DNA from: Cylicocyclus nassatus
Taxonomy: Eukaryota; Nematoda; Chromadorea; Rhabditida; Strongylidae
Direction of reading: 5' to 3'
Assembly: GCA_958299035.1 (NCBI GenBank)
Contig: CATQJL010000112.1
Span: 42,040,833 to 42,104,832 of the forward strand
DNA length: 64,000 bases
Every line of letters begins with the position of its first letter. Position 1 is the first letter of the stretch. Below are positions 57,448 through 64,000 of this stretch, one piece after another. The position numbers were made by a program, and so were the translations under genes. The notes beneath the pieces were generated by a model, which was not told where the DNA came from, did no database searches, and saw only the letters and a list, made by a program, of their open reading frames with translations.

Positions 57448-57669
57448 TCATGAGGAATCTCCTTGATGATCTTCCACCACCTCATACTCTTCACTTTCAA
57501 TATCCATAGTGGCGTAAGTTGTTTCTTGTAAAATCGAGCAAAGGCTTTTGACAATCTTCTGCTCTTGGTGTGCGCAAAACATCGCAAGAACTAATTTCAG
57601 AGGGAAGCTATCACCATGTGCCAAGAACATAGTGCAAATAGCAAAGCCTCCTCTGTCATGACATACACA
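57448..57669 (-). CDS. Unidentified coding-like fragment (possible C-terminal exon)
   Basis: Read leftward from 57669, an open frame gives CHDRGGFAICTMFLAHGDSF, PLKLVLAMFCAHQEQKIVKS and an acidic end (DIESEEYEVVEDHQGDSS) before a stop near 57450. The residue mix looks protein-like rather than random, but I recognise no family. The upstream side is cut by an inverted-repeat transposon that starts at 57670, so any 5' part is lost or displaced. It could be a gene remnant or part of an older transposon. Confidence 0.3.
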   Translation of the reverse strand, partial: CVCHDRGGFAICTMFLAHGDSFPLKLVLAMFCAHQEQKIVKSLCSILQETTYATMDIESEEYEVVEDHQGDSS

Positions 57670-58351
57670 TACAGGGTGTCCCAAAAAGATGTGCACACTG
57701 TTTAATCGTCAATAACTCTCTAGCTTTTAGGTCTTTCGTCAAGCTTGAGGTACCATTGTGTAGAGCGAGGTTCAACTTAGATTCATAGTATGGAGCGAAC
57801 TGTCAACTGCTCTTCATTACTGTAGGATTACGGTAGGAACTTCGGGGAGGATTTTAAGCCATTAAAAGCGGTACATTGCTTTAGAAAAAAGCCAAACAGG
57901 CTAGAAACTTTTCAATGGGTTAATCGAAAGCGCTAATTCTAAATATAAGAATTGCACTTCAGTACAGTGCTTCTTTCATAAGTAATTTCAGATTTAGGTT
58001 GACAACTGTTTTTCCAATGTTCGTCAAAAATGTGAATACGTCATCAAAAAAGCTTGAAAAACTGGTGGAAAGCTTTGTAGTAAAATCAGCACGCTTGAAA
58101 ACCTTGCTACACAAATTTTTAGAATTTTCAGAAGTTATTTCATCGAAAGGCCTATTTCACAGTGACGCTGTATGCTGAAAGTTCATACCGTAATCCTACA
58201 GTAATGAAGAGTGACTGGTGATTCGTTCCATACTATAAATCTAAGATGAACCTCGCTCTACAGAATGATACCTAAAACTCGGCAAAAGACTTGAAAGCAA
58301 GGGAGTTATTAACGATCAAACAGTGTGCACATCTTTTAGGGACACTCTGTA
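57670..58351. mobile_element. TA-flanked element with about 180-bp inverted repeats
   Basis: TACAGGGTGTCCCAAAAAGA at the left and, reverse complemented, TACAGAGTGTCCCTAAAAGA at the right. The arms match for about 180 bp (shared GATGTGCACACTGTTT, GAGCGAGGTTCA, TTCATTACTGTAGGATTACG). ACAGGGTGTCCCAAAA ends with TA borders are typical of Tc1/mariner-superfamily elements. The 680-bp element has no intact transposase. It truncates the coding-like fragment to its left. Confidence 0.8.
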
Positions 58352-58430
58352 TATGAGTACACACATGATATACACATATACCATTTTCTTGCTTAACATG
58401 TTCATTTGTACATTCTAATAAGACCAGTAC

Positions 58431-58640
58431 CTCTAAGGCCCCGCGCAGAGTTCACGCAACTTGATCGTCGCGATTTAATCGCGACAAGTCAACTGTTACA
58501 TTTCATTGCATGCCGACTACTTGCATTTCGGTTGTGATTTTTCCAGTCCGAAATTTTAAATGTAAAATGAAAATGAATTTAAATCGCCGCGATTGAATCG
58601 CAACGACCAAATCGCGTGAACTCTGTCCGAGGCCTAAGAG
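58431..58640. mobile_element. MITE with about 45-bp imperfect inverted repeats
   Basis: CTCTAAGGCCCCGCGCAGAG then TTCACGC at the left; the right, reverse complemented, is CTCTTAGGCCTCGGACAGAG then TTCACGC. Internal TCGTCGCGATTTAATCGCGA mirrors TCGCCGCGATTGAATCGCAA. About 210 bp, non-coding. Confidence 0.75.
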
Positions 58641-59059
58641 ACTCAAGATTATTCTTGAATCGTACTTTGCTTTTGGATTGACTGAAAAATCTTATTCAAA
58701 AATGCTGCTTCAAACTCCACATTCTCTACCGAAAGGCACCTTAGCATATTGTCACCCACATGCAAGACCTTATTCCGATCTGTTCACATCAGCGGCTAAA
58801 ACTTTTGTAAAAGATAAGTTGTGGAAAATCCAGCTTTTCAGCAGTAAAATATAATCTGGAGTCTGTGCGTCAAAGCAAACATATTTCTTAACTTGCAAAA
58901 ATGTTGAAGAGAAAAACGTGTCGGACCTTCGACTGTCTGCTCCATAGGCTCCGCGCTTATCCGCACCACGATCACAAATATTTGTTGCAGATCCTACTTA
59001 ACGAGACTTGACATATTAACGGGAAACCGAGGCTCTTAACACAACTCGTTTAAAAAATC
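58641..59059. other. Intergenic DNA
   Basis: No gene or repeat is recognised. Confidence 0.3.
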
Positions 59060-59700
59060 CGCTTGGCAGATAACGGATGCAGCTTCAAGATCAGCGTTTT
59101 ACGCTGATTCAGATACCTACAGCTTACCTCGACTGGCCTTTTCCTGTTTGGTTCCGTCCGAGGCAAGCTCGGAAGCGCTCCGCGCCGGAAGACAAATGTG
59201 AAATGAGATCAAAGAAGTGTGGCCCTTTTGGGCCTCTTAAACGAAATCTGCTTGAGAATGGACGAAATGGGAGTGAAAGTTGAAGGTCTGCAACTACACC
59301 ACCTTTGCTTTGCTGATGAATCCATTGATTAGTGATCGTGCGTGATGTTGATCCATCTATGGATGCGAGCATCACGCAGACGGAACAAGCTGGCCCCATC
59401 TGACTACTTGCAAAGTAAAAAGAGCCTAGCCTTCCATGTGACAAAGACATTCATGAGGAAAGGAAGGGTGCTCAATGCTCCTTCCACGCTCAAAGGAAGG
59501 CAACATACCGGATGCTCACCTACCTAGGTCGGGATATCATTATAATTGACGATCCGACTGAGCAAGAGAAAACTGCAGCTCAAGGAGCATTCAAGTAAAA
59601 CATAACAATAGAGCCCGTAGATGAACGGAGACATCACTAGTACCCGCTCGGCGCAACATGACGATCAACGGGGATACGGGTGATCTGGAATGCAGGTGAT
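59060..59700 (+). pseudogene. RTE-type reverse transcriptase fragment
   Basis: About 59250-59330 reads RMDEMGVKVEGLQLHHLCFA then DESID, matching the RT active-site region of RTE elements, where the family has FADD; here it is FADE, so the catalytic Asp pair is damaged. Around 59440-59510 KTFMRKGRVLNAPSTLKG corresponds to the next conserved block. Stops and frameshifts interrupt the reading. It is a dead copy on the + strand, distinct from the - strand fragment at 55065-56730. Confidence 0.7.
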
Positions 59701-59903
59701 GGTTGCTCTGTATCACGCTAACTCCAGTTACAAAAGGTTGTAATGTTTGTAATTTTGTAGTAATTTCTTATCCATGGAAGTGTCATAAGCCGAATGTTCC
59801 TGTCATATTTTGCAACAATGGCAACAGAAGCGTGATTGAGACTCAACATGATTTGTCTATGTTGTGCTGGTCCTCACGTGGGTTTTACGAAATCACAAAA
59901 GTG
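59701..59903. other. Intergenic spacer
   Basis: Nothing recognised. Confidence 0.3.
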
Positions 59904-60696
59904 CAATGCGTCTAACGGGGCCAGCGCCGCTGGTACAGTCACACACCTGCGCGCTAGCGCTACCGCATGCTCAGCGTGCAGGGATCATGCCGCGCAAAGC
60001 GGCGCAGTCCTTGTTTTAGTTACTCTTCCTCCGTCATTCTTAGCTTATTCTCTTTCGCTTCCAAGCAGCTTCTGAGCTTTTTCTGTAAAACTCTACTTCA
60101 GTGCTTCCTGAGACCTCTTAAAGTATCATCGCGCAAATGAAAGACAAAATGGAGGTTTGAGGTCTTTCAAAAGAAGGTGTAATCTAAATCATTGAAGAAA
60201 CTTCTGAGAACAACTGGTGCTTTTCCTCCCTACAGCTAAAGGTGAATATCGTAAGGTGTAAGTATATCTTATAGGTTGAGAGAACAGCTTGTGTGAACAG
60301 CACGTTGGCGCTGCTCACTCAAGCGTAAACGATTTAACGACTATGTGTTTGAAACACGAGTCGATATGATGAACACGGAATCAGCCTTCCGAAGAAGGCC
60401 CGGTTGAAATAATAGGTGTCATTCAAGGACTTGACACCTTTCTTTGCTGCGAAAAAATCGTGTCCGGTATCAAGGCAGGTTGCATATGAGTATAGAAACA
60501 AAAAAAAAATGACTCCGCTGCTACAAAAACGAAAAAATACGAGAATGACAAAAACAAGACCCGCGATGTTGTGCGCAGCATTGTCCCGGCTGTGCCTACG
60601 GTAGCGCTCGCGCGTAGATGTGTGACTGCATCTACGCGCGAGCGCTACCGTAGGCAGCCGACTGCATTACGCGGCGCTGGCCCGTTACACGCATTG
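59904..60696. mobile_element. MITE with 26-27 bp inverted ends and an internal hairpin
   Basis: The left is CAATGCGTCTAACGGGGCCA then GCGCCGC; the right, reverse complemented, is CAATGCGTGTAACGGGCCAG then CGCCGC. Near the right end is a perfect hairpin of 27-bp arms (60594-60620 and 60629-60655) with an 8-nt loop TGTGACTG. No transposase is seen. The element ends about 30 bp from the polyadenylation signal of the cysteine-string gene. Confidence 0.75.
60594..60655. repeat. Perfect 27-bp hairpin, 8-nt loop
   Basis: GCCTACGGTAGCGCTCGCGC then GTAGATG pairs without mismatch to 60629-60655. The arm itself contains CGCTCGCGCG-type text. It is subterminal in the 59904-60696 MITE and may be part of its transposition end. 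Confidence 0.9.
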
Positions 60697-60726
60697 TAGA
60701 AATTAAAAACAAAATATGCTTGAAAG

Positions 60727-60732
60727 TTTATT
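60727..60732 (-). terminator. AATAAA polyadenylation signal of the cysteine-string gene
   Basis: TTTATT on the + strand is AATAAA read on the - strand, about 75 bp past the candidate stop at 60805. It is the only consensus signal close downstream of the gene. Confidence 0.55.
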
Positions 60733-60804
60733 ATTACAAGTACAATACATTGTGAGTTTTACGGAAAAGTGCGGCAAGTATTCTGGTCTCCAGGAAGCAA
60801 GTGT

Positions 60805-60849
60805 TTAGAGTCCTTTAGAATCTTGTAAATAGTAATATCGTAACTTAGC
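60805..60849 (-). CDS. Candidate last exon of the cysteine-string gene
   Basis: After 61034 the next usable acceptors are two near-identical sites, ...CATTTCAATTCAG (exon from 60871, 8 codons) and ...CATTTAATTCAG (exon from 60849, 14 codons AKLRYYYLQDSKGL then TAA). Both are phase 0. They arise from a 22-bp tandem duplication. Which is used, or whether the true last exon is elsewhere, cannot be decided. Confidence 0.35.
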   Translation of the reverse strand, partial: AKLRYYYLQDSKGL

Positions 60850-61033
60850 CTGAATTAAATGACACCTTAGCCTGAATTGAAATGACCCTTGATGCATTAG
60901 AAAACAGACCCCCAAAGTTTTGCTTCCAAAGTCCCGCTTTACAATTGTTCTCACAAATTCACAGAGAGTACTAACGATGTTTACTCACTAGCTAGTCGCC
61001 TTTAAGTCCTTTTGTCTATTCTAATCCTTTTAC

Positions 61034-61081
61034 CTTCATGTCTTCGGGGAATAAATCATGCATGAAAGCCGGTTGAGATCG
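61034..61081 (-). CDS. Cysteine-string gene penultimate exon
   Basis: 16 codons, RSQPAFMHDLFPEDMK, between acceptor CGATTTTCAG and donor AAG|GTAAAA. Phase 0 at both ends and a 43-bp preceding intron fit the gene. It is short and lacks motifs, so support comes from splice signals alone. Confidence 0.55.
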
Positions 61082-62259
61082 CTGAAAATCGCATTCAATT
61101 CATGAGTTTCCTTCTACTACTCACGATGGAGTATTCGGAGTCCAACTCTGCTGCTCTCCTCTTTCTTTTACTGCTATCTCTACGTCGACTCTCTTCTGTC
61201 TTCGGGTATCGGCGACACATCGAACAGCAACCGAAGCAGCAACAGCAGCAAAAGCAGCAAGTAAGTACACCCACGCACATTACAAGTATCTGCAGAGTCA
61301 AATCAAGCCATCACTAAACTCATGTGCCAACTAAATGGGAAGTTCCGGCTAAGTCATTGTATAAGCGGCAGCTCGTAAAATCGTTTGTGACCGAAAATTT
61401 TGATTTCAGCCTGATTTCTTGTCCAGTCTCTACACCTTTGAGCTGACAGTCAAGGATTACTCGTGTGCGCTGATTGGATTGGTGCTAGGAAAGAGCAGTC
61501 GTGGAAGGGATTTAGAATTGAACTACCAGTCACGATTGAGCCGTAGAGCTGCTGCCAAACTAGTTAGTGGTTCGGCAAACTGAATGCTTGTCAAATTTTG
61601 GTGTTGGTAGGCAGTAGACCCTCCAAGCACCCATAGCCCCATTCCTTCTTTCCATTTCTGCGCTGAATCCCAAAAATGCGCTATAAAATCATACCACTGG
61701 CGCTCAAAGAAAGTGGGCGTGGTGCTGAAACTACGAGGAACTTCAAGATCTGATGCATGGAGGTCGAGGTTAAGGTATACTTACGGGGTCAACTAGTTTT
61801 TACTACCAAAATCTGACATGGGTCCTTTTGCGGAGTCACTAAATTACACTAAACCTGAACCCACTTTAGAAGCTGCTTTCAACTGCCTTCAAATAGTACT
61901 CACTAGCCATTTTGAAGACCTAGCAAAATCTGCCATATACTGCTGTTGGTCTTCATCATAGTGCTCGGCCACATCCAGACCCATGGCACCAAAACGATCG
62001 TAGATGGCTCGTTTATTTGGATCAGATAGAATAGTGTACGCTCTTTGCACTTGTATGAACTGCAAACTGTATAATGAGCGATGAATGTGACACTTCACAT
62101 CGTACCCTTTGTTTGCTCCGTTCACTGCCATCGTTCTTGTCCGGATGCCAAATACGTGCTTGCTCATGGTACGCTGCTTTGATTGTCGTTAATGACGCCT
62201 GCCGTTCTACTCCAAGAATGCGGTAATAATCAACAAAGAGGATTTCAGCTGGGTTGTTC
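61034..62259 (-). CDS. Cysteine-string protein (DNAJC5)-like co-chaperone, 5' incomplete
   Basis: Four exons on the - strand: 62259-62106 (51 codons), 62059-61904 (52), 61289-61125 (55), 61081-61034 (16), all GT-AG, with the internal junctions in phase 0; introns are 46, 614 and 43 bp. The first begins one base into a codon, so an upstream exon is missing. The J domain starts DYYRILGVERQASLTTIKAA and has HPDKN (the Hsp70-stimulating HPD) and LSDPNKRAIYDRFGAMGLDV. Next come SSKWLILVMCVGVLT and a cysteine string CCFCCCCCFGCCSMC, which aligns with the palmitoylated string of DNAJC5 (SSWW...CGLLTCC). The tail is basic (RRRDSSKRKRRA). In the family this J protein sits on secretory and synaptic vesicles and works with Hsc70. 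It is tail-to-tail with kin-1. The first upstream flank is occupied by retrotransposon debris. Confidence 0.85.
61125..61289 (-). CDS. Cysteine-string exon
   Basis: 55 codons, ILVMCVGVLTCCFCCCCCFG, CCSMCRRYPKTEESRRRDSS and KRKRRAAELDSEYSI. Eleven cysteines fall in a 16-residue span, the palmitoylation target in this family. Acceptor GACTCTGCAG, donor ATC|GTGAGT. Retaining the next intron would add nine residues (VSSRRKLMN) and a stop, a possible variant. The reverse strand reads as a poly-Gln stretch, which is an artefact. Confidence 0.85.
61904..62059 (-). CDS. Cysteine-string gene exon, end of J domain
   Basis: 52 codons, FIQVQRAYTILSDPNKRAIY, DRFGAMGLDVAEHYDEDQQQ and YMADFARSSKWL, ending at donor CTA|GTGAGT. 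It includes helices III-IV and the linker that leads into the membrane-anchoring string. The 46-bp intron before it is very short. Confidence 0.85.
62106..62259 (-). CDS. Cysteine-string gene exon with HPD motif
   Basis: Acceptor TTTTTTTCCAG lies just right of 62259. It encodes NNPAEILFVDYYRILGVERQ, ASLTTIKAAYHEQARIWHPD and KNDGSERSKQR, ending phase 0 at donor GTACGA. It covers helices I-II of the J domain and the catalytic HPD loop. Spacing is normal for the family. Confidence 0.85.
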
Positions 62260-62479
62260 CTGGAAAAAAATGCTTGGAATCAGAATAAATCGCCATGAAT
62301 TGGCTATTAGCGACAATGATGCTGAGGGTATACCGGTCCCCGCTGTCCGGCTTTAATCAGGAATCGCCATTTACAGACTATTCGGCAATCGCCCTGTGAG
62401 GCAAGAGCACGGTTTGGTGGGTTTTCATGTCGGGGAAAAATCTAGCAAGAAGAAAAAAAGAAACTCTGCACCTAGACTA

Positions 62480-63720
62480 GACCTCCTCCCCCCCCCCCCT
62501 ACGGCGCCGGGTGGTAACAAGATTGACGTCAGGGCTAAGGGCGTCATTTGGATAGGACAAAAACGACATGTGCGGGACGGCACGCCATGGAGACCGCCTT
62601 ATGCTCTGACCTGCAACTCCAGGGCAGTCTCCATAAACGCTAACCTTCACCCTCTTCTCGCCGTTGCAGAACATGACGTCAAGTACCACGTTATCACTCT
62701 GCAGGAAACGAAGTCCAGGAAGAAGGATGTGCGACAGATGAGAGATGGGGCACTCATCATTCGTGTGAGAAGGTTCCATCACGAAACGTTGGAGACAGCT
62801 TTGTCGTCCACCCATCAATCGTCCATCTTGTCGATTTGCATATTCTGTCAGTTCGAATAGCCATCCTACGACAACGACCTCCACGTCAGAAGACCATCAG
62901 CATCATCAGCTGCTACTCACCAACATCAGCACTGACGAGAGAACTAGATGCTTTCTACGAAGACTAAAGGCGGTCGTCCGCAACGATAAGTCCCTCTACA
63001 AGTTCGTTGTGGGCGACTTTAACGGTATAACTTTAACGGTGACTTTATCGGTATGCCACTAGAAGAGGATTATAGGATCGGGAAGATTGGATATGGGCTC
63101 CGGAACGAAGACGGCAACCGTCTTCTTTGAGACCTCTCCACTGCACGACTTTTCAATTTGAGACACTATCGTCATAAAGAATGAACATCGCCGTAAACAT
63201 GGGAGTCACCCATCGAAACGACCTACACCGGTATGGATCCCATCTTCATCAACCGAAGGTGGAGCTTGCTCGATGTCTTAATAGTCCATACTTCTGCAGT
63301 GCCTCCGATAGCCGCCATATTCGGGCGCACGGTCAGTCGGATGGAGAAGAAGAGCTGCTATAGCGTCGCGAGAGAGAAGCCGTTTATGACGGCGACAGGC
63401 TGGAGCTTATTACCAAATTGTGAGTGACTGGTTTATCGAGGAATACCCAAACAGTATAAGTACAAACGGCTCTTGGAAGGATTGCAAGCCTACGGGAATG
63501 TGCCTCAACGACTTGTGAAGAGAACTTGCAACGCCTTCGAAGAGGGTGGAGGAACGAACACCTTAAATAGGCACCGCCTCCGCGAACTGCTGGCCCTACG
63601 ATGCACAACAGTACGACGAAAGGATTAGCAGCCCGCAGAGGCGGTGCTCAGTTGAGGTGCTCGTTCCTCTACCTCTCAAGACCACCAGAAAATTGCTGAA
63701 AAGAAGAAGAGCCTTGCATT
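62480..63720 (+). pseudogene. RTE-type non-LTR retrotransposon endonuclease fragment
   Basis: The frame from about 62630 reads [40 protein letters not shown] and MRDGALIIR, the N-terminal part of an APE-type endonuclease with the QET motif. A frameshift near 62770 moves the reading to [20 protein letters not shown], then CYSPTSA and FVVGDFN (catalytic Asp-Asn), then FINRRWSLLDVLIV. Further stops follow, and LLKRRRALH marks the linker to the RT region. Family blocks are in the correct order but broken by several frameshifts and stops, so it is dead. It lies where the first exon of the cysteine-string gene might be expected. Confidence 0.8.
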
Positions 63721-63954
63721 AAGCCAAAAATTCAAAATGAATGGATAAACAAAATAAATAAACATAATAAAAATGTTACATTCTGCTGGCGCGTATGAAC
63801 GAAGACATGCCTGCAGCTTTTTCTCGGTATAAGATGTAACCTGCGTCGAAAAATTTCAACGCCATTACTTTCGCCCACCACCAGCTGTGCCGACGCCCGT
63901 TGTTCTAAAGAAGTACCACAAGGATTCTGCTTCAAAACCTTCCCTTCTCTTCAG
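63721..63954. other. Unassigned spacer within retrotransposon debris
   Basis: AT-rich start (AATAAATAAACATAATAAA) then mixed sequence. No gene is recognised. Confidence 0.3.
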
Positions 63955-64000
63955 AAACAGCAATGGGAGGCTCTTCTAAACTACCGTCCAATATGCCTGC
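63955..64000 (+). pseudogene. RTE-type reverse transcriptase fragment running off the window
   Basis: The last bases read EALLNYRPICL in one frame. NYRPICL is the conserved start of the RT domain in RTE and related non-LTR elements. It may be the continuation of the endonuclease fragment at 62480-63720 after a deletion, or a separate copy. The end is beyond the window. Confidence 0.5.

Noticed and set aside
61102..61317. A + strand frame with a poly-Gln run (EQQPKQQQQQKQQ)
   Set aside because: It is the antisense of the cysteine-string exon: GCA/CAG repeats on + are TGC/TGT cysteine codons on -. The - strand has splice signals, phase and homology.

Overview
This 64 kb window looks like nuclear DNA of a clade V, strongylid- or hookworm-like nematode. 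The evidence is short GT-AG introns of 43-80 bp alongside introns of several kb, acceptors of TTTNCAG type just upstream of start codons, and many long G/C homopolymer tracts. RTE-type retrotransposon debris and abundant MITEs point the same way. The species cannot be fixed from sequence alone.

The main gene is on the + strand and encodes the catalytic subunit of cAMP-dependent protein kinase (PKA-C, kin-1 in C. elegans). Its nine canonical coding exons run from 17898 to 50571 and join in frame to a 359-residue kinase with every catalytic motif intact. Splice phases reveal many alternative ends. Three first exons (17898, 29752, 33845) end in phase 1 and fit the A-helix exon at 34069. Two more (39801, 41403) end in phase 0 and fit directly onto the kinase-core exon at 41521. 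At the 3' end, the exon finishing at 47586 can join in phase 0 to three terminal exons: the standard one at 50446, a clear alternative at 48699 ending in a PKA-like FxxF tail, and a shorter candidate at 47728. One kinase core may therefore be joined to five or more N-termini and up to three C-termini, which would vary targeting and regulation.

A second gene lies tail-to-tail with it on the - strand (62259 down to about 60805). It is a cysteine-string-protein (DNAJC5)-like co-chaperone with a J domain containing HPD, a cysteine string, and a basic tail. Its 5' end is not identified.

The 17.8 kb before the first recognised exon has no gene I can support. It holds AT-rich DNA, several CpG/GC-rich islands (possible promoters), two tandem-repeat tracts and MITEs. 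The 51.3-60.7 kb interval between the two genes, and the flank beyond 62.4 kb, are built mostly of mobile DNA: TTAA-site MITEs, a hAT-type MITE with 8-bp target duplication, TA-type inverted-repeat elements and decayed RTE non-LTR retrotransposons. In one case a hAT element and a TTAA element are both inserted into one RTE fragment. A 224-bp near-perfect palindrome sits in the last kin-1 intron, between alternative terminal exons.
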